A DNA stretch of 64,000 nt from Flavobacteriales bacterium (lineage in GTDB: Bacteria; Bacteroidota; Bacteroidia; Flavobacteriales_F; PHOS-HE28), in assembly GCA_016717225.1 (NCBI GenBank), contig JADKGB010000001.1, forward strand, positions 248,001 through 312,000. The letters are read 5' to 3'. Each line of letters begins with the position of its first letter. The first letter of the stretch is position 1. Position numbers and translations under genes: made by a program. The notes under the pieces are model-generated. The model had not been told where the DNA came from. It saw only the letters and a list, made by a program, of their open reading frames with translations, and did not search any database. This document shows, one piece after another, positions 1 to 10,507 of this stretch.

Positions 1-564
1 ATCGGTACTCACCAATTGTTGCTCAGGCGTCAACTTCAATTTACCCTTGCTCAATTCGATCAAGTCCTTTACGATCACGCCATCACCCACGCTGTCGCGG
101 TTCCACGTAAGGAATTGCTTCTTCATCAAGTTGGCGATCAGCAAGGTGAACGCTTCCTTTTCCGGCCCATCCTCTTTCGCGGTGCAAGCCGCGATCATCC
201 TTTCTACTAGTTTGCCGTAATGGCCATACTTGATGTCCTGCTTGGGGTACTTCACCGGCTCAGGCTTGGTGTCCAGTTCCTCGGCCGTGGGCTTGGGGAA
301 AGGGCCATCCACATCAAGTTTGAACTCGCTCATGATGTAGAGATGGTCCCACAGGGTGCGGTCCATGCTTTCCGTGCCGCGCAAGTGTGGGCTCAATCGG
401 CCGATCACTTGAATGATCGCATGGGCGCTCCGGGTCCGGGCCTCGCGCTCTTCGATCCCCATGCAATGTTCCACCATGCGCTGCACGTGGCGGCCATATT
501 CCGGAATGATCAGGCGAGGGCGCTGGGTATTGTAATCGAAAGGGGCAGCTACAGGTGTGCTCAT
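1..564 (-). CDS. DUF4290 domain protein, C-terminus cut off by window edge
   Basis: The first 188 codons are visible on the minus strand, starting at ATG 564 (MSTPVAAPFDYNTQRPRLII). The segment YNTQRPRLIIPEYGRHVQ and the later LWDHLYIMSEFKLDVD are the signature of the Bacteroidota-specific DUF4290 family, which has no established function. The protein looks soluble, with no signal peptide or membrane segment in the visible part. It lies 98 nt downstream of uvrD but has its own good promoter between the two genes, so it need not be read through from uvrD. The family assignment rests on recalled motifs; the role is unknown. Confidence 0.85.
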   Translation of the reverse strand, partial: MSTPVAAPFDYNTQRPRLIIPEYGRHVQRMVEHCMGIEEREARTRSAHAIIQVIGRLSPHLRGTESMDRTLWDHLYIMSEFKLDVDGPFPKPTAEELDTKPEPVKYPKQDIKYGHYGKLVERMIAACTAKEDGPEKEAFTLLIANLMKKQFLTWNRDSVGDGVIVKDLIELSKGKLKLTPEQQLVSTD

Positions 565-635
565 GATGATCGATCGGGTCGATAGGTCTTTATCGGAAGA
601 CCTGATCAGCGATAAAGCCACCGCTGAAAGACGGC

Positions 636-666
636 CAAATGTAGCTGAAGTGGATCAGTTGATCAA
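636..666 (-). promoter_or_regulatory. Bacteroidota-type promoter for the DUF4290 gene
   Basis: On the minus strand a -33 TTG (666-664) is followed after 20 nt by TACATTTG (643-636), matching the Bacteroidota -7 consensus TAnnTTTG. The start codon is about 70 nt downstream. The -33 element overlaps the last codons of uvrD. No start site has been mapped; the call is by consensus only. Confidence 0.6.
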
Positions 667-3122
667 CCCTCCACCACCCGCAACTTAGCGAACCGCAACA
701 ACAGCTGTTTTTGCCCACTGCTTGGGAAGAAGATCGTGGCCTTGATGTCAGGCGGGTTGCCTTCGATCTTGATCACCTTGCCTTTGCCGAAGCGCTCGTG
801 CTCCACGGTAACGCCTTCGGCCAGGTCGCTTGGCGCAGCATGCCCCAATGAGCTGGTGGCTTCCAACGGGGCGCCAGTGCTGCTAACGCGTTTCAGCTTC
901 TTGCCAAGGGCGGGATCGGAACCAGGTGCAGGGCTCGTGCTACGCTTCATCGGCGAGTGCGACACTTTCGCTGCAGGCGCGGCCGAACGCGGTTCTCTGC
1001 TGTACACCGTTCCCGAAGAAGCAGGTCGTGTCGAGACATTCCCTGGCCTGGTCCAGGAGGAAGGCCCGGACGAGCGATCGCTCAGTTGCGGAGAGTCGTG
1101 CCGCTTGGGCAGTACCAGGTATTGTGGATCGATCTCGTCTATAAAGCGGCTCGGTTCGCCACTGGTGAAGTTGCCCCACTTGAAACGGCTCATCGCATAG
1201 CTCAGCGTGCAGCGCTTTTCCGCGCGCGTGAGGGCCACGTAGAAAAGTCGACGCTCTTCCTCGAGGTCCGCTCGACTTTGCACGGCCATCAAATTGGGAA
1301 AGAGATCTTCTTCCATACCCACGATGTACACATGTGGGAACTCCAGACCCTTCGCGCTGTGGATCGTCATCAGGCTCACACGGTCATTGTCGTCCACATT
1401 GTCTGTCTTCCCGGCCCCTGAGCCGGGATCAGCGTCTGTCAACAATGCCACGTCGATCAGGAAATCCGGAAGTGTACGTTCCACATCGCTGCCTTCGGGT
1501 GCGGTGCTGAACTCCTTCATGCCGCTCAGCAATTCCTGGATGTTCTCATATCGGCTTACGCCTTCCGGTGTTTTATCCGTGAAGAGATCCTGCAACAAGC
1601 CTGTGGTGCGTGCGATGTATTCGCCCAACGCGAATGCGCTCTGCGACTCCAGCATCGTCTGGAAACTGCGGATCATCAGCACGAAATCCGCGATGCGTTT
1701 TCGCGTGCCTTCATTCAGGCCGAGGTCGCCGAGGTGAGCGAAGACCAGATCGAAGATGCTCAGTTGTTTCTCGTTGGCCGCAACCATCAGCTTGTCGATG
1801 GTGGTCTGCCCGATCCCGCGTGCCGGGTAATTGATCACACGTTTCAGTGCTTCCTCATCATTGGGATTGCAGGTCAACCGGAAGTAAGCGATCAGGTCCT
1901 TGATCTCCTTGCGCTGGTAGAAGCTGAGCCCACCGTAGATGCGGTACGGCACGTTCAGTTTGCGCAGTGCTTCCTCCATGCTGCGGCTCTGTGCATTGGT
2001 GCGGTACAGGATCGCGAAACCCTTGTTCGGCACCTGCTCGTGCATCTTGGTTTCGAAGATGCTGTGCGCCACGAACGAGCCTTCTTCATTATCGCTCATT
2101 GTGCGCTGCACGGTGATCAATTCGCCTTGAGGATTTTCTGTCCAGATGGTCTTCTCAATGCGTTCCTTGTTCTTGTCGATCAAGCTGTTCGCCGCAGCCA
2201 CCAAGGTTTTCGTGCTGCGGTAGTTCTGTTCCAGCTTGAAGAGTTTGAAGTCCGGATAGTCCCGCCGGAAATTCAGGATGTTCTGGATGTTCGCTCCGCG
2301 GAAGCCATAGATACTCTGGCTGTCGTCGCCTACCACAGTAAGGTTCTCATGTCGAGCGGCCAGCGTGCGCACGATGTTGTACTGCGCCAAGTTGGTGTCC
2401 TGATACTCGTCCACGAGGATGTGCTGGAAGCGCTGCTGGTACTTCAACATCGTCTCCGGGTGATCGCGGAAAAGCAAGTTGGTATTGAACAGCAGATCAT
2501 CGAAATCCATGGCACCGGCGCGGAAACAGCGCGAGGCATAGGCCTTGTAGATCTCGCCCATTTTGGGTCTTAGCGCTGCGGTATCGCTGGCCAGAATCTC
2601 CGGATCGGCGTTGTATTCCTTCGGGCCGATCAGGTTGTTCTTGCTGATGCTGATGCGCCCATGCACTTGGTTGGCCTTGTACAGCTTGTCGTCCAGTTGC
2701 ATCTCTTTCACGATCGTGCGGATCAGCGACCGGCTGTCGTCCGTATCGTAGATCGTAAAATCCTTCGGGTAGCCCAGCTTGTCGGCTTCGGCGCGCAGGA
2801 TGCGGGCGAATACACTGTGGAAGGTACCCATCCACAAATTGCGCGCTTCCGTCCCCGACCCTTGAGCCGGGGTCTCGCCTGGAATAGTGTGCAGGAGCTT
2901 CGCGATGCGCTCCTTCATCTCCTTCGCCGCCTTGTTGGTGAAGGTGAGCGCGAGGATGCGGAAGGCATCCACCTCCTTGGCGGCCATCAGGTGTGCGATG
3001 CGCACGGTGAGCACTTTCGTCTTGCCGCTGCCCGCACCGGCGATCACCATGTTGGGGCCGTCGGTATGTTGCACGGCCGCCAACTGCGCGGCGTTGAGGC
3101 CTTTGAGGTAGTCGTTCTGCAC
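663..3122 (-). CDS. uvrD: UvrD/PcrA-type ATP-dependent 3'-5' DNA helicase
   Basis: Superfamily 1A helicase, 819 aa, acting in nucleotide excision repair and replication-fork clearance. All motifs are visible: Walker A GAGSGKT (about 29-35), DEYQD (motif II), GDDSQSIYGFRGA (III), NYRST (IV), TIHSAKGLEFPHV (V) and FYVALTRAE (VI). The C-terminus ends in the usual Tudor-like region (VEHERFGKGKVIKIEG). The start is GTG at 3122; no in-frame ATG lies just upstream. Two stretches absent from typical relatives, residues about 81-93 (PGETPAQGSGTEA) and about 563-573 (DPGSGAGKTD), are encoded by GC-rich palindromes. The linker before the Tudor domain is long and low in complexity. It lies 60 nt downstream of fic and may be co-transcribed with it. 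Confidence 0.96.
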   Translation of the reverse strand: MQNDYLKGLNAAQLAAVQHTDGPNMVIAGAGSGKTKVLTVRIAHLMAAKEVDAFRILALTFTNKAAKEMKERIAKLLHTIPGETPAQGSGTEARNLWMGTFHSVFARILRAEADKLGYPKDFTIYDTDDSRSLIRTIVKEMQLDDKLYKANQVHGRISISKNNLIGPKEYNADPEILASDTAALRPKMGEIYKAYASRCFRAGAMDFDDLLFNTNLLFRDHPETMLKYQQRFQHILVDEYQDTNLAQYNIVRTLAARHENLTVVGDDSQSIYGFRGANIQNILNFRRDYPDFKLFKLEQNYRSTKTLVAAANSLIDKNKERIEKTIWTENPQGELITVQRTMSDNEEGSFVAHSIFETKMHEQVPNKGFAILYRTNAQSRSMEEALRKLNVPYRIYGGLSFYQRKEIKDLIAYFRLTCNPNDEEALKRVINYPARGIGQTTIDKLMVAANEKQLSIFDLVFAHLGDLGLNEGTRKRIADFVLMIRSFQTMLESQSAFALGEYIARTTGLLQDLFTDKTPEGVSRYENIQELLSGMKEFSTAPEGSDVERTLPDFLIDVALLTDADPGSGAGKTDNVDDNDRVSLMTIHSAKGLEFPHVYIVGMEEDLFPNLMAVQSRADLEEERRLFYVALTRAEKRCTLSYAMSRFKWGNFTSGEPSRFIDEIDPQYLVLPKRHDSPQLSDRSSGPSSWTRPGNVSTRPASSGTVYSREPRSAAPAAKVSHSPMKRSTSPAPGSDPALGKKLKRVSSTGAPLEATSSLGHAAPSDLAEGVTVEHERFGKGKVIKIEGNPPDIKATIFFPSSGQKQLLLRFAKLRVVEG
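1409..1428. repeat. Palindromic element inside uvrD (copy 1)
   Basis: Perfect 7-bp inverted repeat TCCCGGC/GCCGGGA around CCCTGA. On the minus strand it reads TCCCGGCTCAGGGGCCGGGA, in frame, giving residues PGSGAG of the helicase. It shares the core CCGGCTCARGG with copies at 2853, 3966, 63835 and 63922. Confidence 0.6.
2853..2872. repeat. Palindromic element inside uvrD (copy 2)
   Basis: On the minus strand it reads CCCCGGCTCAAGGGTCGGGG, a near-perfect inverted repeat (7-bp arms, one mismatch) with the same CTCAAGG core as the intergenic-type copy at 63835. It is read in frame as TPAQGSGT and lies between a helix and the conserved RNLWMGTFHS segment, where relatives have a short surface loop. 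Confidence 0.6.
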
Positions 3123-3182
3123 GGGCCGAAGGTAGAAGTGGCTTGAGGGTTGCTCTTAGAGGATTTTCAACAAGTCAATGTC

Positions 3183-4190
3183 TCATCCGCCGCTGTTGTT
3201 CATTGATAACGCTGCTAATGGTTGATACAAACTGATCCTGCCATTTCCGATCCGTTCGATCCCGCCACTCTCATTCGCCAGTTTAAGATCCCTGCTGGCC
3301 GTGGCGGTAGAAAGCTCCGGGAACATCGCGCGATAATCCTTCCGTGTAAAGCGCAGGGGCTTTTTCTCCTCCAGGAACAAGGCCACTCGCTCGCGTCCTG
3401 TCATAACGGACCTTTGCTCCGCCAACAACTCGCTGAGCGCCTCATCGATGCGCTCCATCGTATAGGTGATAAAGCCACCGCAATCGCCTTGGCGGTCGGC
3501 GTATTCCAAGGCGGCGTGGTAGGCCGGTTCGGTCTTCAGGATAAAGGCTTCCACGGGTAAGAAGGCGAACACGGGCCAGTGGGCCATCAGCACGCGGCGT
3601 TGCCAGAGGCGCGCCATACGCCCGTTGCCCGCGGAGAAGGGCCGCAGGTATACAATGCCATAATGCAGCACACAACTGGTGATGATCATGGGCGTTTCAT
3701 CGTTCTCGGTGAAGTGGAGGAGCTCTTCCACCAAGCTGGCCAGGTTTTCGGCCGAAGCGGAACGCCCGCCATGAGCGGGGTGGTCGCCGTAGACCACTTC
3801 CACAGGTCCTGTACGGTAGGTGCCGGCATCCATGGAGAGGTTGTGCATCAGTTCGCCGTGTGCCCGGCGGAAGTCCAAGGCCAGGTAGGGGTCCAGTTGG
3901 GGCAGCAGGTCGTGTACCTGTTGGGTGTTGGTAACCTCCAACGAGGAGGCTTCTGGGCGGGCAGGTCCGGACCGCGAGCCGGGGTGGGCCAAAAGGTCGG
4001 CTACGGGTGTGGGCTTCAGCGGATTGCCCTCCAGGGAGAGCGTGGCATGCACGGTGCTCACTCGGTAGGCCTGCTGGAGCAGGGGAGAGGGCCGTTCCAG
4101 GTGTGCGGCCTTCACTTCGCCCAGTTTATAGGAGATGGTGGCCAACAAATTGAGGATCCTGGCGTGAAGTGAGTAGGTGGTTGGAAGCAT
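3183..4190 (-). CDS. Fic-fold protein with degenerate active site and C-terminal winged helix
   Basis: 335 aa. The Fic core aligns with the GNGRMxRLWQ subgroup, but the loop reads RPFSAGNGRMARLW (residues 183-196). The catalytic His is Arg183 and the metal-binding Asp/Glu is Ala187, so classical AMP transfer should be impossible. The N-terminal inhibitory helix motif (S/T)xxxE(G/N) is kept as TLSLEG (50-55), as in class II Fic proteins. The last ~65 residues (FTRKDYRAMFPELSTATASRDL) look like a DNA-binding winged helix. I chose ATG 4190; a TTG at 4202 is in frame but lies inside an inverted repeat. Residues about 69-79 (HPGSRSGPARP) come from a palindromic element. Inference: a transcription factor derived from a Fic enzyme, probably binding its own promoter. 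Target and ligand are unknown. Confidence 0.85.
   Translation of the reverse strand: MLPTTYSLHARILNLLATISYKLGEVKAAHLERPSPLLQQAYRVSTVHATLSLEGNPLKPTPVADLLAHPGSRSGPARPEASSLEVTNTQQVHDLLPQLDPYLALDFRRAHGELMHNLSMDAGTYRTGPVEVVYGDHPAHGGRSASAENLASLVEELLHFTENDETPMIITSCVLHYGIVYLRPFSAGNGRMARLWQRRVLMAHWPVFAFLPVEAFILKTEPAYHAALEYADRQGDCGGFITYTMERIDEALSELLAEQRSVMTGRERVALFLEEKKPLRFTRKDYRAMFPELSTATASRDLKLANESGGIERIGNGRISLYQPLAALSMNNSGG
3966..3984. repeat. Palindromic element inside the fic gene
   Basis: On the minus strand it reads CCCCGGCTCGCGGTCCGGA, an imperfect relative of the elements in uvrD, encoding PGSRSGP in a loop between the inhibitory helix and the Fic core. The arms are weaker (CCGG/CCGG) than in the other copies. 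Confidence 0.45.
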
Positions 4191-4192
4191 TA

Positions 4193-4220
4193 ATGGTATC
4201 AAATGATACCATCAAAAGTA
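4193..4220 (-). promoter_or_regulatory. fic promoter with overlapping operator-like inverted repeat
   Basis: A perfect 8-bp inverted repeat ATGGTATC-AAAT-GATACCAT spans 4193-4212, ending 2 nt before the fic start codon. It directly abuts TACTTTTG (minus strand, 4220-4213), a match to the Bacteroidota -7 box TAnnTTTG. A transcription start about 6 nt downstream of that box would fall inside the repeat, so a bound protein would block initiation. The obvious candidate is the winged-helix domain of the Fic protein itself (inference). Confidence 0.6.
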
Positions 4221-4429
4221 GGCAATGCCTTTTTCCGAAGCGTAGCATCGGGCCCGGGAATGGGATGAAATGAACCACTTGGCACCGATCTGTTCATTTC
4301 GATAAAACCCAATACCAGCAAGGGTTAACCGGCGAATGCATGCCGCAGAAGCTGGTCCGATCCCGCGTTTTTCCGCGGTCCCCTTGAAAATTTTCCACCG
4401 GAGATCGTTCGTCGATCCAGAGATCCGGC

Positions 4430-4437
4430 TACATTTG
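4430..4437 (+). promoter_or_regulatory. -7 box of the rpsL operon promoter
   Basis: TACATTTG matches TAnnTTTG and lies 60 nt before the rpsL ATG. No clear TTG is seen at the expected -33 spacing, which is not unusual for strong ribosomal promoters. The rest of 4221-4497 holds no gene I can support. Confidence 0.5.
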
Positions 4438-4497
4438 CCGCCCGTTTTAGCCCCCCCGTGGACCAAAACGACTGATAAACAGGACGAAACGCTAGCG

Positions 4498-4881
<384 letters not shown>

Positions 4882-4896
4882 GCACGTCACTGAGCC

Positions 4897-5361
4897 ATGC
4901 GCAAAAAAGCAGTCAAGCACACCACGCTCCCCGATCCCAAGTTCGGCGACGTGCAAGTGACCAAGTTCGTGAACAACCTGATGTACGACGGCAAGAAGAG
5001 CAAGTCGTTCGACATCTTCTACAGCGCCATCGACATCGTGAGCGAGAAGACCGGCGAAGAAGGGCTGGACATCTTCCGCAAAGCGATCACCAACGTAACG
5101 CCACAAGTGGAAGTGCGTAGCCGCCGTGTGGGTGGTGCGAACTTCCAGATCCCGCAGCCTGTGCGTGACAGTCGCAAGGTGAGCTTGGCGATGAAGTGGT
5201 TGATCAGCTACAGCCGCGGTCGTAATGAGCGCAGCATGGCACAGAAGCTCGCCAACGAGATCATGGCTGCCGCCAAAGAAGAAGGCGCAGCATACAAGAA
5301 GAAAGAAGAAGTACACAAGATGGCCGAAGCGAACAAGGCCTTTAGCCACTTCCGCTTCTAA
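4897..5361 (+). CDS. rpsG: 30S ribosomal protein S7
   Basis: 154 aa. S7 nucleates assembly of the 30S head by binding the 3' domain of 16S rRNA. The start MRKKAVKHTTLPDPKFGD and the segment VEVRSRRVGGANFQIPQPV are diagnostic; the C-terminus FSHFRF has the usual aromatic end. It is placed in the str-type order between rpsL and fusA. Confidence 0.98.
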   Translation: MRKKAVKHTTLPDPKFGDVQVTKFVNNLMYDGKKSKSFDIFYSAIDIVSEKTGEEGLDIFRKAITNVTPQVEVRSRRVGGANFQIPQPVRDSRKVSLAMKWLISYSRGRNERSMAQKLANEIMAAAKEEGAAYKKKEEVHKMAEANKAFSHFRF

Positions 5362-5376
5362 GCCCCCCAGGAAAAC

Positions 5377-7482
<2,106 letters not shown>

Positions 7483-7497
7483 GCAGAACCAGAAGCG

Positions 7498-7803
7498 ATG
7501 ACCCAAAAAATCAGGATCAAGCTGCGGTCTTACGATCACAACCTCGTCGACAAGAGCGCCGAGAAGATCGTGAAGACGGTGAAGAGCACGGGCGCTGTTG
7601 TGAGCGGTCCAATTCCTCTGCCCACCCACAAGCGCATTTTCACCGTGCTCCGTTCACCACACGTGAACAAGAAAGCACGCGAGCAATTCCAACTGTGCAG
7701 CTACAAGCGCCTGATGGATATCTATAGCTCCAGCAGTAAAACGATCGATGCGCTAATGAAACTGGAACTCCCCAGCGGCGTTGATGTGGAGATCAAGGTC
7801 TGA
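7498..7803 (+). CDS. rpsJ: 30S ribosomal protein S10
   Basis: 101 aa. A head protein of the 30S subunit; the family also binds NusB in antitermination. IRIKLRSYDHNLVDKSAEKIV and GPIPLPTHKRIFTVLRSPHVNKKAREQF are the S10 signatures. It is the first gene of the classical S10 segment and is fused here to the str genes. Confidence 0.98.
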   Translation: MTQKIRIKLRSYDHNLVDKSAEKIVKTVKSTGAVVSGPIPLPTHKRIFTVLRSPHVNKKAREQFQLCSYKRLMDIYSSSSKTIDALMKLELPSGVDVEIKV

Positions 7804-7820
7804 CCGATAACACGATAGCC

Positions 7821-8438
7821 ATGAGCGGATTGATCGGAAAAAAGGTCGGGATGACCAGCTTGTTCGACACGGACGGTAACCTGGTAGGTTGCACTGTGCT
7901 TGAAGCAGGACCGTGCGTTGTAACGCACTTGAAAACCAAGGCAACGGACGGCTACGAGGCTGTTCAGGTTTCCTACGGTGAGCGTCGCGAGAAGAGTACT
8001 CCGGCTGCGTTGATGGGACACTACAAGAAAGCCAGCACTACCCCTAAGGTGAAAGCCCACGAATTCAAGGAATTCGAGCAGGAGCTGAAGTTGGGTGACA
8101 AGGTGGACGCGAGCCTCTTCGAAGAGGGAAGCTTCGTAACCGTGACCAGCCACAGCAAGGGCAAGGGCTTCCAAGGTGTTGTAAAGCGCCATGGGTTCAG
8201 CGGTGTGGGTGAAGCCACCCACGGTCAACACGACCGTTCAAGGGCACCAGGTTCATTGGGCGGTTCGTCGTACCCTTCTCGTGTATTCAAAGGAATGCGC
8301 ATGGCAGGGCGTACGGGCGGCAACAAGATTACCACGGAGAACTTGAAAGTGGTGAAGATCGATATGGAGAAGAACCTCATGTTGGTGCGTGGTTCCGTAC
8401 CCGGTCCGAAAGGCACTTACGTTATCATCTGGAAGTAA
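7821..8438 (+). CDS. rplC: 50S ribosomal protein L3
   Basis: 205 aa. Early-assembly 23S rRNA-binding protein reaching towards the peptidyl transferase centre. Start MSGLIGKKVGMTSLFDTDG; the central KGFQGVVKRHGFSGVGEATHGQHD and SLGGSSYPSRVFKGMRMAGR segments are the family's long loop. One nucleotide separates its stop from rplD. Confidence 0.98.
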   Translation: MSGLIGKKVGMTSLFDTDGNLVGCTVLEAGPCVVTHLKTKATDGYEAVQVSYGERREKSTPAALMGHYKKASTTPKVKAHEFKEFEQELKLGDKVDASLFEEGSFVTVTSHSKGKGFQGVVKRHGFSGVGEATHGQHDRSRAPGSLGGSSYPSRVFKGMRMAGRTGGNKITTENLKVVKIDMEKNLMLVRGSVPGPKGTYVIIWK

Positions 8439-8439
8439 G

Positions 8440-9072
8440 ATGGAGATCGAGATCCACGGAGCGGACGGCAAGTCCACCGGCAAAAAAATGAAGCTGAACG
8501 ACGCGGTATTCGCGATCGAGAAGCCGAACGACCACGCCATCTGGCTGGACGTTAAGCAGCACCTTGCCAACAAGCGTCAAGGCACTGCCAAAACGCTCGA
8601 GAAGAGCGAAGTGAGCGGCAGCACGAAAAAGCTGCATCGCCAGAAGGGTACAGGCGGTTCCCGTAAGGGTTCCATCAAGAGCCCGCTCTTCAAAGGTGGT
8701 GCTCGCGTGTTCGGTCCCAAGCCCCGCGACTACGAGTTCAAATTGAACAAGAAAGTGAAGGACCTGGCCCGTCGCAGTGCCCTTACACACAAGGCCCAAG
8801 GTGGAGCCATCTCCGTATTGGATGGCTTGAAAATGGGTGCTCCGAAAACGAAAGAATTCGTGGACCTGTTGAAGGCATTCGCCCTCACCGACCGCAAAGC
8901 ATTGTTGGTACTTCCAAGCAAGGACGCCAACGTGCTCCTGAGCTCACGCAACATCCAGGGTGCGCGTGTGGTGGTGGCCAGCGAGATCAACACGTACGAC
9001 ATCATGAACGCCCACCGTGTGATCATCGTGAAAGATGCGATCGCACCGTTGGAAGCTACCCTCACGAAGTAA
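8440..9072 (+). CDS. rplD: 50S ribosomal protein L4
   Basis: 210 aa. It lines the peptide exit tunnel; in enterobacteria it also represses the S10 operon, but that leader is not evident here. The tunnel loop is seen as KLHRQKGTGGSRKGSIKSPLFKGGARVFGP. Start ATG 8440 (MEIEIHGADGKSTGKK) fits the family; an upstream in-frame extension overlaps rplC and was rejected. Confidence 0.98.
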   Translation: MEIEIHGADGKSTGKKMKLNDAVFAIEKPNDHAIWLDVKQHLANKRQGTAKTLEKSEVSGSTKKLHRQKGTGGSRKGSIKSPLFKGGARVFGPKPRDYEFKLNKKVKDLARRSALTHKAQGGAISVLDGLKMGAPKTKEFVDLLKAFALTDRKALLVLPSKDANVLLSSRNIQGARVVVASEINTYDIMNAHRVIIVKDAIAPLEATLTK

Positions 9073-9075
9073 GCC

Positions 9076-9369
9076 ATGGTACAGATCATCATTCGTCCCA
9101 TCGTCACTGAAAAGATGACGGCCCAAACCGAAAAGGAAGGGCGCTACGGCTTCGTGGTGGACAAGAAGAGCAACAAGGTGCAGATCAAGCAAGCCGTCGA
9201 GAAGGAATACGGAGTAACCGTTACCGGTGTGCGCACGATGATCGTACCCGGAAAGGACAAGACCCGCTATACGAAGCGCAACATCCTGCGCGGTGGAACG
9301 GGCAGCTGGAAGAAGGCCATCGTGACCTTGAAGACCGGCGAGAACATTGATCTGTACAGCGCTATCTGA
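9076..9369 (+). CDS. rplW: 50S ribosomal protein L23
   Basis: 97 aa. It sits at the tunnel exit and docks trigger factor and SRP. Signature IIRPIVTEKMTAQTEKEGRYGFVVD and VGVTVTGVRTMIV-like segment (EKEYGVTVTGVRTM) are visible. Follows rplD after 3 nt. Confidence 0.97.
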   Translation: MVQIIIRPIVTEKMTAQTEKEGRYGFVVDKKSNKVQIKQAVEKEYGVTVTGVRTMIVPGKDKTRYTKRNILRGGTGSWKKAIVTLKTGENIDLYSAI

Positions 9370-9383
9370 TCCCGAGAACGACC

Positions 9384-10220
9384 ATGGCGATCCGTAAACT
9401 GAATCCTGTCACTCCTGGCACACGCCACAAAGTGATCACCGACTTCGAGGGTATTACCACGCGTATACCTGTGAAGGCGTTGACCAGCGGTACCGTGAAA
9501 AGCGGTGGCCGTAACAACCAAGGCAAGATGACCATGCGCTATCTCGGCGGTGGTCACAAGCAACGCTATCGTGTCATTGACATGAAGCGGGATAAGCACG
9601 GCATTCCGGGTTTGGTGAAGACGATCGAATACGATCCTAATCGTAGTGCGCGTATCGCCCTGATCCAATACCCCGACGGTGAGAAACGCTACATCCTGGC
9701 TCCAGCCGGGTTGAAGGTCGACCAGATCATCCAAAGTGGTGCAGGCACCCCCCCGGAAGTAGGCAATGCTTTACCACTTGGCGAGATCCCGCTGGGTACG
9801 CTTGTGCACAATGTTGAATTGCAACCCGGCAAGGGTGGTAGTTTCGTTCGTAGCGCGGGTACGTTCGCTCAGTTGAGCGCTCGCGAAGGCCGCTATGTGA
9901 CGTTGAAAATGCCGAGCGGCGAATTGCGCTTGGTGCTTTGCTCTTGCATGGCGACCATCGGTACTGTGGGTAACGCCGAGCACATGCTCCAGAAGAGCGG
10001 TAAGGCTGGTCGTACTCGCTGGCAGGGTCGCCGTCCGCGTGTTCGTCCTGTGGTGATGAACCCTGTTGATCACCCAATGGGTGGTGGCGAAGGCCGCGCA
10101 TCCGGTGGACACCCACGCAGCCGCAAAGGATTGCTCGCCAAAGGCAAGAAGACGCGTCACCCAAAGACACGCAGCAACCGTTTCATTCTCCAGCGCGCCA
10201 ACGCCAAGAAGGCCGCCTGA
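9384..10220 (+). CDS. rplB: 50S ribosomal protein L2
   Basis: 278 aa. Required for subunit joining and peptidyl transferase activity. AIRKLNPVTPGTRHK at the start and the highly conserved HPMGGGEGRASGGHPRS with its essential histidine near residue 230 are intact. The C-terminal KGKKTRHPKTRSNRFILQ is typical. Confidence 0.98.
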   Translation: MAIRKLNPVTPGTRHKVITDFEGITTRIPVKALTSGTVKSGGRNNQGKMTMRYLGGGHKQRYRVIDMKRDKHGIPGLVKTIEYDPNRSARIALIQYPDGEKRYILAPAGLKVDQIIQSGAGTPPEVGNALPLGEIPLGTLVHNVELQPGKGGSFVRSAGTFAQLSAREGRYVTLKMPSGELRLVLCSCMATIGTVGNAEHMLQKSGKAGRTRWQGRRPRVRPVVMNPVDHPMGGGEGRASGGHPRSRKGLLAKGKKTRHPKTRSNRFILQRANAKKAA

Positions 10221-10232
10221 TCCGCATAGCAC

Positions 10233-10505
10233 ATGAGCCGTTCCCTTAAAAAACCACCGTTTATCCACTACAAGCTCGCGAAGCGGGTGGATGACATGCA
10301 GAAGTCGGGCAAGAAAACCGTACTGAAGACGTGGTCACGCAGTAGCACCATCAGTCCCGAGTTCGTGGGTCTCACGTTCGCGGTGCATAATGGAAACAAG
10401 TTCATTCCCGTGTACGTGACGGAGAACATGGTAGGCCACAAACTCGGTGAGTTCGCCCCTACTCGTACGTTCCGTAGCCACGCCGGTAACAACAAATCCG
10501 CCTAA
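10233..10505 (+). CDS. rpsS: 30S ribosomal protein S19
   Basis: 90 aa. 30S head protein contacting S13. MSRSLKKPPFIHYKLAKRVD and the TWSRSSTISPEFVGLTFAVHNG and GHKLGEFAPTRTFRSHAG segments define it. rplV follows after 2 nt. Confidence 0.98.
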   Translation: MSRSLKKPPFIHYKLAKRVDDMQKSGKKTVLKTWSRSSTISPEFVGLTFAVHNGNKFIPVYVTENMVGHKLGEFAPTRTFRSHAGNNKSA

Positions 10506-10507
10506 CG

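Noticed and set aside
4191..4202. TTG 4202 as fic start
   Set aside because: It lies in the inverted repeat and upstream of the expected N-terminus; ATG 4190 fits better.
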